This document shows, piece by piece, positions 7,740 through 15,127 of a stretch of DNA of 33,781 nucleotides (the stretch's first letter is position 1; every line of letters begins with the position of its first letter). The notes under the pieces are model-generated. The model did no database searches and was not told where the DNA came from. It was given only the letters and a program-made list of their open reading frames with translations. A program made the position numbers and the translations under genes. The stretch covers positions 1 through 33,781 of the forward strand of contig NZ_BJYL01000001.1 in NCBI RefSeq assembly GCF_007991495.1, read 5' to 3'. The stretch comes from Sporosarcina luteola (GTDB taxonomy: Bacteria; Bacillota; Bacilli; Bacillales_A; Planococcaceae).

Positions 7740-8500
7740 ACGGGCTACTGCTGGCGCTACAGTTTTTCACTTCGATCCCGGTGAGCAAAGAGTTGCCGAT
7801 GGAGCAAAAAGACGTGACGCGGATGTATATCGCGCTGCCGTTTGCCGGCGGGCTGATCGGGCTTGTGATGTACGGAATTGCGCTGTTGTTCGTTGAAGGG
7901 ATCGGCACGGGACCGTTGCTCGCCGCTGTATTTGTCGTCGTGACGGGCGCTGCGTTGACAGGCGGCCTGCATATGGATGGATTTGCGGACACGGGAGATG
8001 CTTTTTTTTCGTATCGCGATCGTGAAAAGCGGCTTGAAATACTGGACGATCCGCGTATCGGCGCGTTCGGGACGATGGCTGTTATTATGTTGATTGTCGT
8101 GAAAGTGGCTTTATTCCATGAGTTATTGATGCAAAATAATGGGCTGTTGCCGTTGTTCATTGCCATCCCGTTTGTAGCACGTGTGGGCATGAATTTGTAT
8201 TTCGCAACGACGCGCCTTGCGAAGGAAAAAGGGATTGCACATTTCTTCAAAGGGAAGCTTGGCGCGGGAAGATTGATTAGCTTGTCGGCCGTTTTTGGCA
8301 TTGCGGTATTGATGGTACTTGGATTTGTGCTTCAATCCATCGTCGTTCCTGTAGTGGTGGTTGCCGTGCTCATAGCGGGTCTGTTTCTATTCAGAAGGTG
8401 GTCGCTGAAGCATTTCGGGGGCGTTTCGGGTGATCTTTGCGGAGCGTTCATCGAAGGGATGGAGGCGTTGTTATGGCTGGCAGTCATCATTTGTATTTAA
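7736..8500 (+). CDS. cobS: Adenosylcobinamide-GDP ribazoletransferase (cobalamin synthase)
   Basis: CobS joins adenosylcobinamide-GDP to alpha-ribazole (phosphate) at the membrane. The 254-residue protein is a polytopic membrane protein beginning LLLALQFFTSIPV. It has the conserved acidic motif GGLHMDGFADTGDAFFS (near residues 76-92) and DPRIGAFG. ATG 7736 overlaps the cobQ-like TGA as ATGA, with GAGGAG at 7722-7727; a longer frame starting at 7667 lies inside the preceding gene and is rejected. The alpha-ribazole substrate is probably supplied by CblT and CblS at the operon end. Confidence 0.92.
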   Translation: MNGLLLALQFFTSIPVSKELPMEQKDVTRMYIALPFAGGLIGLVMYGIALLFVEGIGTGPLLAAVFVVVTGAALTGGLHMDGFADTGDAFFSYRDREKRLEILDDPRIGAFGTMAVIMLIVVKVALFHELLMQNNGLLPLFIAIPFVARVGMNLYFATTRLAKEKGIAHFFKGKLGAGRLISLSAVFGIAVLMVLGFVLQSIVVPVVVVAVLIAGLFLFRRWSLKHFGGVSGDLCGAFIEGMEALLWLAVIICI

Positions 8501-9078
8501 TTCGCCATTTGCCGACTGCCGGAAATCGTGCGAGGAAATATATCGGATGGACGGATGAGCCGATTGAAACGGCGGACGTGGAGTTGGAAGCGTATCGGGA
8601 AGTGTTGATGCCGGAAAGTGGAATCGTCTATGGGAGCGATCTGTTGCGGGCGAAGGAAAGCGCAGAATTGCTTTTTCCGGGGGCTGTATATCGGGCGGAT
8701 GCGCGATTCCGAGAATGCAATTTTGGCGATTTTGAAGGAAAAACGTATGCCGACCTTGAAATGGATAAGGACTACCGCGCCTGGTTGGATAATATGCGTG
8801 AGCTTGCTCCGCGGGACGGGGAAAGCCTTGCGGTTGTGGAGGTGCGGGTGCTTGAAGCACTTTTGGAATTGCCGAACGGCGCTGCTGTCGTTACGCATGG
8901 CGGTCCGATCCGCATCGCGCTCTCTCAGTTTTCAAAGGAACCGCAGGGTTTCTGGTCATGGCAAGTCCCTCACGGATCGGCTTGGAAATTTGAGTGGCAA
9001 AGTTATGAGAAGTTAAAGGAGGGCGGACGATGCGTGTCATTATCGGAGGTGCCCATAACGGGAAAAGAGACTATGTAA
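8473..9078 (+). CDS. cobC: Alpha-ribazole phosphatase-like histidine phosphatase
   Basis: A 201-residue histidine phosphatase of the phosphoglycerate-mutase superfamily. It begins with LIRHLPTAGN, in which the His of RH is the phosphorylated residue, and has ECNFGDFEGKTY and VTHGGPIRIA with the second catalytic His. In cobalamin assembly CobC removes the 5' phosphate from alpha-ribazole phosphate or from cobalamin phosphate. I chose ATG 8473, with GGAGG at 8461-8465; it overlaps the end of cobS by 28 nt. Substrate is inferred from position, since these phosphatases cannot be told apart by motif alone. The 3' end overlaps the next gene by 49 nt. Confidence 0.85.
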   Translation: MAGSHHLYLIRHLPTAGNRARKYIGWTDEPIETADVELEAYREVLMPESGIVYGSDLLRAKESAELLFPGAVYRADARFRECNFGDFEGKTYADLEMDKDYRAWLDNMRELAPRDGESLAVVEVRVLEALLELPNGAAVVTHGGPIRIALSQFSKEPQGFWSWQVPHGSAWKFEWQSYEKLKEGGRCVSLSEVPITGKETM

Positions 9079-9479
9079 AAAAACTGCTCGCCGGCAAGGA
9101 ACACCGTTGGCTCGACTGCCAAACCCTCCACGCTGGTGCCTGCCACCAACACAATTCCGGTGATATGAATATTCAAAACTTTTCGGGTGACAGGCACCAT
9201 AGTGTGGTGGTTGTTGATCGTGTTGAGTGTTGGTTGGCGGAGACCAATTTGGGTGAGGCAGAAGCGGTTGAGTTGTTGTTGAAGGCGACGAATGGGAAGA
9301 ATGTCATTTTCATCTTGACGGATATCGGGCGGGGCATCGTGCCGATGGATGCAGGACAGCGGGCATTGCGCGATGCGTGCGGCAGGTTGTACCAGCAATT
9401 GATGGAGCGTGCGGATGAAGTGACGAGGATTTGGTACGGATTGCCACAAACATTAAAGAAAAGGGGAGAAATTATATGA
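9030..9479 (+). CDS. Second CobU-like protein, interrupted in frame by a palindromic repeat
   Basis: The 149-residue protein is a divergent CobU homologue. It has a P-loop-like IIGGAHNGKRDY and a well-kept C-terminal half: VVVVDRVECWLAE (Walker B region) and TDIGRGIVPMDAGQRALRD, which matches the CobU motif GIVPxxxxxRxFRD. The HRxxRPxxW guanylylation region is missing. In its place lie about 22 residues encoded by an inverted-repeat element at 9135-9198 that keeps the frame. A strong AAAGGAGGG site (9016-9024) precedes ATG 9030, and the stop overlaps the adenosyltransferase start. It could be a partner or regulator of CobU, a kinase-only remnant, or a decaying gene. Confidence 0.7.
   Translation: MRVIIGGAHNGKRDYVKKLLAGKEHRWLDCQTLHAGACHQHNSGDMNIQNFSGDRHHSVVVVDRVECWLAETNLGEAEAVELLLKATNGKNVIFILTDIGRGIVPMDAGQRALRDACGRLYQQLMERADEVTRIWYGLPQTLKKRGEII
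9135..9198. repeat. Inverted pair of GGTGCCTGYCACC palindromes inside a coding region
   Basis: GGTGCCTGCCACC (9135-9147) and GGTGACAGGCACC (9186-9198, the reverse complement of GGTGCCTGTCACC) flank 38 bp. Each copy can fold alone (GGTG/CACC) and the two can pair with each other. Counting one more base on each side (T 9134, A 9199) gives 66 bp with no stop codon in the reading frame of the CobU-like gene. Related single copies lie at 22442-22451, 25197-25209 and 32875-32887, all intergenic. This looks like a REP-type dispersed repeat that has landed in a gene. Confidence 0.8.
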
Positions 9480-10078
9480 AAATCTATACAAAGACCGGGG
9501 ACAAAGGGCAAACGAGCTTGATTGGAGGACGTGTCGACAAGGATAGCCTTCGCGTGGAAGCTTATGGCACGATGGACGAACTGAATTCTTTCATCGGCAA
9601 AGCGATGACGGAACTTGCTGGCGAGAAATTCGCAGACTTGCTTGCGGATCTGGAAGCGATTCAAAATGAGCTATTCGATGGCGGAGGAGATTTAGCGAAT
9701 GTTATGAAAGAGCGCCATTATAAATTATCCGATGAGCCGATCGAGGTGTTGGAGCAGCGGATTGACGCGCTCATGGAAGAAGCACCGCCTCTTGAGAAAT
9801 TCATCCTTCCAGGTGGATCGCCTGCAGCCGCCACTTTGCATATCGCACGTACAGTGACGCGCCGGGCAGAACGGTTGACGGTGACATTGATGAAAGCGGA
9901 AGAAGAAGTGCCGGCAACTGTGCAACGGTATTTGAACCGTCTATCCGATTATCTTTTCGTAGCAGCACGTATCGTCAATGCACGTCTTGGCGTTCCTGAT
10001 AATGAATACGTCCGCAGCGCGAAAGTGTTCCGGACCGGAAAGAAAGATAAAAAGAAAGATAAAAAGAAAGAGGATTGA
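9476..10078 (+). CDS. pduO: ATP:cob(I)alamin adenosyltransferase (PduO type)
   Basis: It transfers the adenosyl group of ATP to cob(I)alamin, giving AdoCbl, the cofactor form needed by the IcmF mutase encoded further along. The 200-residue protein has the family's N-terminal TKTGDKGQTSLIGGRV (4-19), VEAYGTMDELNS, and the C-terminal ATP-binding FILPGGSPAAATLHIARTV with TRRAER. The last dozen residues are a Lys/Asp-rich repeat (KKDKKKDKKKED) from a 12-bp tandem, beyond the usual fold. ATG 9476, preceded by AAGGGGAGA, overlaps the stop of the CobU-like gene; an upstream frame start at 9431 is rejected. Confidence 0.93.
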   Translation: MKIYTKTGDKGQTSLIGGRVDKDSLRVEAYGTMDELNSFIGKAMTELAGEKFADLLADLEAIQNELFDGGGDLANVMKERHYKLSDEPIEVLEQRIDALMEEAPPLEKFILPGGSPAAATLHIARTVTRRAERLTVTLMKAEEEVPATVQRYLNRLSDYLFVAARIVNARLGVPDNEYVRSAKVFRTGKKDKKKDKKKED

Positions 10079-10081
10079 CAA

Positions 10082-10567
10082 ATGAAGTTAAAAACGATGA
10101 CAGTAACCGCGTTATTCGCTGCGCTCTGTGCGGTCGGCGGCTTCATCAAAATCCCGTCTGGCGTCGGCTCTTTGGCGCTTGATACGGTACCGGCATTGCT
10201 TGCGGCTTCTTTCCTGCCGCCGTTCTTCGTCGGATTCGCCTCGATGGCGGGACATCTCGCGTCCGCCATGTACGCGGGGTTTCCGCTAGGTCCATTCCAT
10301 CTCCTGATCGCGATTGAAATGCTGATCATCCTTTATGTTTTTGCGCGTTTGCATAAGGCGGGCCGTCATTCGTGGAAGTGGATTTTCTTCGTTGTCGCGA
10401 ACGGGTTGCTTGCGCCATTGCCGTTTTATTTCCTTGTATCGCCCGCATTCTTTGTCGGTGCGGTGCCGGCGATTTTACTGGCGACTGTATTGAATGCAAT
10501 TGTGGCGGCAGTCGTCATGCCTGTGCTGTCAAAAGCGGCTAGCGGCAGATTCGGATTAGTTCGATGA
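10082..10567 (+). CDS. cblT: ECF transporter S component, probable alpha-ribazole transporter
   Basis: A 161-residue membrane protein with about five or six hydrophobic segments and the look of an ECF S component (N-terminal basic residue then ALFAALCAVGGFIKIP). CblT, with CblS, was described in Listeria and Geobacillus as an alpha-ribazole salvage pair. The assignment rests on small size, S-component character and the adjoining CblS-like kinase gene, which overlaps its stop. The energising EcfAT module would be encoded elsewhere. AAGAGGA at about 10069-10075 provides the ribosome site. A different cobalamin-precursor S component cannot be excluded. Confidence 0.75.
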   Translation: MKLKTMTVTALFAALCAVGGFIKIPSGVGSLALDTVPALLAASFLPPFFVGFASMAGHLASAMYAGFPLGPFHLLIAIEMLIILYVFARLHKAGRHSWKWIFFVVANGLLAPLPFYFLVSPAFFVGAVPAILLATVLNAIVAAVVMPVLSKAASGRFGLVR

Positions 10568-11259
10568 GAAATGCGGTTTCGGTCGGCGACGGGTTAATTG
10601 TTACAACCGACAATTCAGGCGGCATCGGGGAGAAATCGCATGACCTGGTGAAGGCTCCTGATCAAGTGACCGCGTATTTCGCCGCCCGTGTCGCGTTGCT
10701 CGAGCAGTGGGCAGCGCAGGCCGACCCGATCGCTGTGCTTATACATAATTTTAGCGGCGAAGGAAGTTGGGCGCAGTACGTCACTGGCACAGAAAAGGCT
10801 TTCCAGGAATCAAATATGGAGCCACCGCCGATCACCGGCAGCACGGAGACAAATATGGAGCTCATACAATCGGCGGTCGCGATAACGATGATCGGGAAAA
10901 AACGCGAGGTGCCGGTTACTCCGAATCTCGAATGGTACGTGTATGGCACCCCGCTCGTCGGGAATGAAGTGCTGGAAAGGTCTGATGAAATCGCATCATT
11001 GGGATTCATCAGGGAAGCGATGGAGAACGGCTGCGTACGACAGATCTGGCCTGTTGGTTCTACGGGGATATTAGCAGAATACAGAAAGTTGACAGGGGAG
11101 CCGGATGTCGAGATTGTAGCCGATATTAACGTCACCGCATCCGCCGGCCCCGCTACAGCGGTTCTAGTTGGCATCACCGAGGACGATATCGAACAAGCGC
11201 TACGAATTCTAGGCGATCCATTGCGGAAAATAGTAAAGACTGACAGCTTCCGAGGTTGA
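10564..11259 (+). CDS. cblS: Probable alpha-ribazole kinase (CblS, PurM/AIR-synthase-like)
   Basis: The 231-residue protein has features of the AIR synthase-related fold: an early GDGLIVTTDNSGGIGEK motif (about 8-24) and a late SAGPATAVLVGITEDD segment. CblS phosphorylates alpha-ribazole to alpha-ribazole phosphate, bypassing the CobT route. No cobT is present in this window. Coupling is tight: ATG 10564 overlaps the cblT stop as ATGA, with no clear ribosome site of its own. The stop codon (11257-11259) lies inside the loop of the operon terminator. Identification is by motif memory and context, so it is likely but not certain. Confidence 0.75.
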   Translation: MRNAVSVGDGLIVTTDNSGGIGEKSHDLVKAPDQVTAYFAARVALLEQWAAQADPIAVLIHNFSGEGSWAQYVTGTEKAFQESNMEPPPITGSTETNMELIQSAVAITMIGKKREVPVTPNLEWYVYGTPLVGNEVLERSDEIASLGFIREAMENGCVRQIWPVGSTGILAEYRKLTGEPDVEIVADINVTASAGPATAVLVGITEDDIEQALRILGDPLRKIVKTDSFRG

Positions 11260-11275
11260 ATGGAAGCTGTTTTTA
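11243..11275 (+). terminator. Terminator of the cobalamin operon
   Basis: ACAGCTTCC (11243-11251) pairs perfectly with GGAAGCTGT (11262-11270), followed by TTTTTAT. The ten-base loop contains the TGA stop codon of cblS, so the stem's 5' arm is coding. Confidence 0.88.
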
Positions 11276-11282
11276 TATGCGT

Positions 11283-11400
11283 GCGTTCATAAATGCTGCT
11301 TTCGCGCTCAAGCAATCCGCCCGCGCGCTCAAAGCTGCCGTTTCCGCGCTCAAGAAAGCCACCATCGCGCTCATAGCCTCCACCTTCGCCCGCGCGCTCA
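11283..11400 (+). repeat. Array of six short repeats with 21-bp period (GCGCTCA core)
   Basis: GCGYTCA cores start at 11283, 11304, 11325, 11346, 11367 and 11394; the first four steps are exactly 21 bp and the last 27. Between the cores lie 13-14 variable bases. The array fills the gap between the cobalamin terminator and the fadF promoter. Period matches the arrays at 5974 and 16036, but the core is unrelated. Short frames through it on both strands read as seven-residue repeats without credible starts. Confidence 0.85.
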
Positions 11401-11446
11401 TAAAATTCCAACCCTACGAAAAAGTATGGCAAAATAAAAAAATCCA

Positions 11447-11476
11447 TTGACTGAATGCTCATTCATATCTTAGACT
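11447..11476 (+). promoter_or_regulatory. fadF promoter with overlapping FadR-type operator
   Basis: TTGACT (11447-11452) and TAGACT (11471-11476), 18 bp apart, form a plausible sigma-A promoter. Overlying the -35 and spacer is TGACTGA-ATGC-TCATTCA (11448-11465), a 7-4-7 inverted repeat with one mismatch between halves. From memory it fits the B. subtilis FadR consensus TGAMTGAMTRNTCATTCA. A repressor bound here would block RNA polymerase until acyl-CoA releases it. Confidence 0.7.
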
Positions 11477-11555
11477 ATGTAATAGAACATCGACATAGTT
11501 TCTGTTTTCTACTACACTATTCATAAGAATCAACATAAGGGAAGGAGAATATGCA

Positions 11556-13706
11556 ATGAATGCATTATTAATAGCTAACTGGATTTTATTCTTGGCCGTT
11601 GTCGCGTATGCGCTTGCATTGTTCACCCATTTGATCACGTCGCGCACGAAATTTATTAAACTCGGACGGAAAGAAGAGTTCGACAATAATGTTTCGCGTC
11701 GGTTAAAAGCAATTTGGGTAAATGTTTTTGGACAGAAAAAACTATTGAAGGATAAGAAAAGTGGAACGATCCACGTCATGTTCTTCTACGGATTCCTGCT
11801 CGTTCAGTTTGGGGCGATTGACCTCATTTGGAAAGGCTTGAAGCCTGGGTCGCATTTGCCATTCGGACCGATTTATGGAGGATTTACATTCTTCCAGGAA
11901 ATCGTTGTAGCTGTCATTTTAATTGCGGTTGTTTGGGCTTTCCATCGCCGTTACGTTGAAAAGCTTGTCCGCTTGAAGCGCGGTTGGAAATCAGGGCTTG
12001 TATTGATTTTCATCGGAACACTTATGCTTTCGACGCTTATCGCGAACGGAGCAAACATGATTTGGCAAGGGCATGAAACGACTTGGACGGAGCCGATGGC
12101 ATCTGGAATTGCAACCGTTTTCAGTTTCATGAGCCCGACTGCCGCAGCGGTTGTCTTCTTCATCGCTTGGTGGATTCACTTGCTGACATTGCTGACATTC
12201 CTCGTCTACGTGCCGCAATCGAAGCATGCGCACTTAATCGCGGGACCGGTCAATACGTATATGATGCGTTTTGATCGCAGAGGAAAGCTTGCGCCGATCG
12301 ATTTTGAAGCGCTTGAAGAAGCGGAAGACGAAGATGAGATGCCTGCACTTGGAGTAGGCAAGATCACCGATTTCACACAAAAACAGATGATCGACTTCTA
12401 CGCTTGCGTTGAATGCGGTCGCTGTACGAATATGTGTCCAGCTACTGGGACGGGTAAAATGCTGTCCCCGATGGATTTAATTACAAAACTTCGTGATAAT
12501 TTGACGAATACAGGCGCGCTCGTGACGAAGAAACAACCATGGGTGCCGGCTCCAATGTTCAAAAACACGAAAGGCAATCAAATCGCGCTTGCTGCTGGTT
12601 TAGAAGGCGCAACGCTTGAAGATATTTACAATCCATCCTTGATTGGCGATGTCATCACGGAAGAGGAAATTTGGGCCTGTACGACTTGCCGTAACTGTGA
12701 GGACCAATGTCCGGTAATGAACGAGCACGTCGACAAAATCATCGACCTTCGCCGTTATCTTGTCATGACGGAAGGGAAGATGGATGCGGATGCGCAACGT
12801 GCGATGACGAACATCGAGCGTCAGGGCAATCCGTGGGGTCTGAACCGTAAAGAGAAAGAGAAATGGCGCGACATGCGTCCGGATCTTCATATTCCAACAG
12901 TGAAGGAATTGAAGAAAGCGGACGAAGAGTTCGAATACCTCCTATGGGTCGGCTCGATGGGTGCATTCGACAACCGTTCGCAAAAGATCGCACTTGCTTT
13001 CGCGCATCTCATGAACGAAGCGGGAGTCAAATTCGCCATCCTTGGGAATAAAGAAAAGAACTCCGGTGACACGCCGCGCCGTCTCGGAAATGAGTTCCTA
13101 TTCCAAGAACTTGCGACTGCCAACATCGACGAATTCGAAAAAGCGGGCGTCAAGAAAATCGTCACAATCGACCCGCATGCATACAATATATTCAAGAACG
13201 AATATCCGGATTTCGGCTTCAAAGCGGAAGTCCTCCACCATACCGAAATGCTGTACGACCTCGTCATGGCAGGTAAGTTGAAGCCCGTGCATCCAATCAA
13301 TGAAACGATCACGTTCCATGATTCGTGCTACCTCGGCAGATATAATGACGTATACGATGCGCCGCGGGAAATCCTCAAATCGATTCCGGGCGTCAACCTT
13401 GTCGAGATGAAGCGTAACCGCCAAGACGGCATGTGCTGTGGAGCGGGCGGCGGACTGATGTGGATGGAAGAAGATACAGGCCACCGCGTCAACGTCGCTC
13501 GTACGGAACAAGCAATGGAAGTAAGCCCCGGCATCATTTCTTCCGGATGTCCGTACTGCTTGACGATGCTGTCCGACGGTACGAAAGCGATCGAAGTGGA
13601 AGACAAAGTCGGAACATACGACATCGCAGAACTTCTCGAAAGATCGATCTTCGGCGAAGACTTCCAACCGGCAGTTGAAGAGGAAGAAGAACCGGCTTTG
13701 CAATAA
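11556..13706 (+). CDS. fadF: Membrane Fe-S oxidoreductase for acyl-CoA dehydrogenase electrons (FadF/YwjF type)
   Basis: The 716-residue protein probably carries electrons from ETF and the acyl-CoA dehydrogenases to the quinone pool. The N-terminal third (about 1-235) has five or so membrane helices like a heme-b/NarI-type domain. Two 4Fe-4S clusters follow: Cys284/287/290/294 (CVECGRCTNMCP) and Cys375/378/381/385 (CTTCRNCEDQCP). The C-terminal CCG region has Cys591 (DSCYLGRYN), Cys627/628 (CCGAGGG) and Cys665/668 (GCPYC), as in heterodisulfide-reductase-type proteins. The first CCG repeat lacks cysteines, as in the family. An acidic tail ends the protein. ATG 11556 has AAGGAG eight bases upstream. 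In B. subtilis the homologue also lies near acdA and rpoE. Confidence 0.9.
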   Translation: MNALLIANWILFLAVVAYALALFTHLITSRTKFIKLGRKEEFDNNVSRRLKAIWVNVFGQKKLLKDKKSGTIHVMFFYGFLLVQFGAIDLIWKGLKPGSHLPFGPIYGGFTFFQEIVVAVILIAVVWAFHRRYVEKLVRLKRGWKSGLVLIFIGTLMLSTLIANGANMIWQGHETTWTEPMASGIATVFSFMSPTAAAVVFFIAWWIHLLTLLTFLVYVPQSKHAHLIAGPVNTYMMRFDRRGKLAPIDFEALEEAEDEDEMPALGVGKITDFTQKQMIDFYACVECGRCTNMCPATGTGKMLSPMDLITKLRDNLTNTGALVTKKQPWVPAPMFKNTKGNQIALAAGLEGATLEDIYNPSLIGDVITEEEIWACTTCRNCEDQCPVMNEHVDKIIDLRRYLVMTEGKMDADAQRAMTNIERQGNPWGLNRKEKEKWRDMRPDLHIPTVKELKKADEEFEYLLWVGSMGAFDNRSQKIALAFAHLMNEAGVKFAILGNKEKNSGDTPRRLGNEFLFQELATANIDEFEKAGVKKIVTIDPHAYNIFKNEYPDFGFKAEVLHHTEMLYDLVMAGKLKPVHPINETITFHDSCYLGRYNDVYDAPREILKSIPGVNLVEMKRNRQDGMCCGAGGGLMWMEEDTGHRVNVARTEQAMEVSPGIISSGCPYCLTMLSDGTKAIEVEDKVGTYDIAELLERSIFGEDFQPAVEEEEEPALQ

Positions 13707-13727
13707 ACAGCCAATTAATACGGGATA

Positions 13728-13756
13728 TTGCAACAATTAAAAGTGAGCGGTATAAT
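13728..13756 (+). promoter_or_regulatory. Strong sigma-A promoter between fadF and the thiolase gene
   Basis: TTGCAA (13728-13733) and a perfect TATAAT (13751-13756) are separated by exactly 17 bp, giving a start near 13763. The first downstream signal is not a ribosome site but a terminator ending at 13829, so its product would be about 65 nt unless readthrough occurs. Confidence 0.72.
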
Positions 13757-13762
13757 TAAGAA

Positions 13763-13829
13763 AATTAGGAGCTTGGCGAATACTAAGCTACTGAAAATTG
13801 ATAGGGAGTCCTCGTACTCCCTATTTTTT
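13763..13829 (+). ncRNA. Candidate small RNA or attenuated leader
   Basis: It lies between a near-consensus promoter and an intrinsic terminator. The 5' part can form a weak hairpin (AGCTT pairing with AAGCT), and no ATG with a ribosome site is present. It could be a free small RNA, or a leader whose terminator controls entry into the thiolase operon. This is inference from signal placement only. Confidence 0.4.
13801..13829 (+). terminator. Intrinsic terminator upstream of the thiolase operon
   Basis: ATAGGGAGT (13801-13809) pairs perfectly with ACTCCCTAT (13816-13824) around CCTCGT, followed by a six-T run. It ends fadF transcription and that of the short transcript starting near 13763. 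Confidence 0.88.
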
Positions 13830-13840
13830 CGAATAACAAC

Positions 13841-13858
13841 CGAGCGAGCGTTCAGTCA
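13841..13858 (+). promoter_or_regulatory. Second FadR/TetR-type operator candidate
   Basis: CGAGCGA-GCGT-TCAGTCA has the same 7-4-7 layout as the fadF operator. Its right half, TCAGTCA, is the exact reverse complement of the left half-site there (TGACTGA); the other half is degenerate. A slightly shifted palindrome, ACCGAGCG-AG-CGTTCAGT (13839-13856), also fits. The binding protein could be FadR or the TetR regulator encoded at 18502. Confidence 0.45.
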
Positions 13859-13877
13859 TTCTTACTGCAAGCTGAAA

Positions 13878-13891
13878 TGAAAACGTTATCA
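13878..13891 (+). promoter_or_regulatory. cre site (CcpA catabolite repression)
   Basis: TGAAAACGTTATCA matches the cre consensus TGWNANCGNTNWCA at every defined position and lies 24 bp before the thiolase start codon. In B. subtilis the mmg operon is also under CcpA control, so glucose repression of this acyl-CoA gene set is likely. Confidence 0.75.
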
Positions 13892-13914
13892 TTGTGAAAT
13901 GGAGGAGAGGGAAA

Positions 13915-15102
13915 ATGAGTAAAACAGTCATTATCGATGGAGCACGTACGCCATTCGGGAAATTCGGCGGTGCGTTAGCCAATCAAACAGCGAGCGACCT
14001 TGGCGCAATTGCCATTAAGGAAGCATTGAAACGGGCAGATGTGAAAGAAGCGGACATAGACGAAGTGATTCTCGGTACGGTGCTGCAAGCAGGGCAAGGG
14101 CAAATCCCATCCAGACAGGCGGCGACAAAAGCGGGCCTTCCATGGTCCGTGAAAACCGAGACGATCAATAAAGTATGTGCTTCCGGCATGCGCAGCGTAA
14201 CGCTCGCAGACCAGCTCATCAGGCTCGGAGACGAAGAAGTAATCGTGGCGGGAGGCATGGAATCAATGTCCAATGCCCCTTACTATTTGCCGAAAGGCCG
14301 CTTCGGCTTGAAAATGGGCGACACGCAATTAGTGGACGGCATGATTTACGATGGCCTCTCCTGTTCATTCTCACCGGATCATGTCCATATGGGAACATAC
14401 GGAAATCTGACGGCGGATGAGTTTTCATTAACACGTGAAAAGCAAGACGAATGGTCATTGCGCAGCCATGAACGTGCAATAGCTGCAATGGACGAAGGGA
14501 AATTTGCAGAAGAAATCGTAGCGGTCGAAATCCCGCAACGTAAAGGGGATCCCGTCCAAGTGGATGCAGATGAAGCGCCGCGCAGGGACACGTCGCTCGA
14601 AACGTTGGCGAAATTGCGTCCGGCTTTCGGGAAAGACGGTACGATTACCGCAGGCAACGCACCTGGCGTCAATGACGGTGCATGCGCGATGGTCCTTATG
14701 AATGAAGAACGCGCGCTGAAAGAAGGCAAAAAGCCGCTAGCAACGATTATCGGCCACGCCGAAGTCGCCATCGAGCCTGAAAACTTCCCGCAAACACCAG
14801 GCCTCGTAATCAATGCATTGCTTGAGAAGACAGGCAAAGAGCTGAAAGACATCGACCTTTTTGAAATAAACGAAGCCTTCGCGGCTGTCGCATTGGCAAG
14901 CTCGCAAATCGCCAGCCTTGACCCTGAAAAAGTGAACGTCAACGGCGGAGCGGTCGCTCTTGGCCATCCAATCGGCGCAAGCGGAGCACGCATTATTCTA
15001 ACACTCGCTTATGAGCTGAAACGCCGCGGCGGCGGAATCGGCATTGCCGCAATCTGTTCAGGCGGCGGGCAAGGCGACGCGATTATGATTGAAGTTAAAT
15101 AA
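13915..15102 (+). CDS. mmgA: Acetyl-CoA acetyltransferase (thiolase)
   Basis: The 395-residue enzyme condenses or cleaves acetoacetyl-CoA and longer 3-ketoacyl-CoA. Catalytic residues are present: Cys88 in [10 protein letters not shown], His351 in GHPIGASG and Cys381 in CSGGGQGD. The length is typical of the thiolase II family. ATG 13915 follows GGAGGAGAGG; an ATG seven codons earlier (13894) precedes this site and is rejected. It heads a gene run with a 3-hydroxyacyl-CoA dehydrogenase and two acyl-CoA dehydrogenases, like B. subtilis mmgABC. Regulation by cre and an operator is seen upstream. Biosynthetic versus degradative direction cannot be decided. Confidence 0.92.
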   Translation: MSKTVIIDGARTPFGKFGGALANQTASDLGAIAIKEALKRADVKEADIDEVILGTVLQAGQGQIPSRQAATKAGLPWSVKTETINKVCASGMRSVTLADQLIRLGDEEVIVAGGMESMSNAPYYLPKGRFGLKMGDTQLVDGMIYDGLSCSFSPDHVHMGTYGNLTADEFSLTREKQDEWSLRSHERAIAAMDEGKFAEEIVAVEIPQRKGDPVQVDADEAPRRDTSLETLAKLRPAFGKDGTITAGNAPGVNDGACAMVLMNEERALKEGKKPLATIIGHAEVAIEPENFPQTPGLVINALLEKTGKELKDIDLFEINEAFAAVALASSQIASLDPEKVNVNGGAVALGHPIGASGARIILTLAYELKRRGGGIGIAAICSGGGQGDAIMIEVK

Positions 15103-15127
15103 AAGCAAGAGACGGAGGAACTTCATT

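Noticed and set aside
11256..11450. 64-codon frame after cblS with Ala/Leu heptads
   Set aside because: It starts inside the cblS terminator stem and consists of the GCGCTCA array; no ribosome site.
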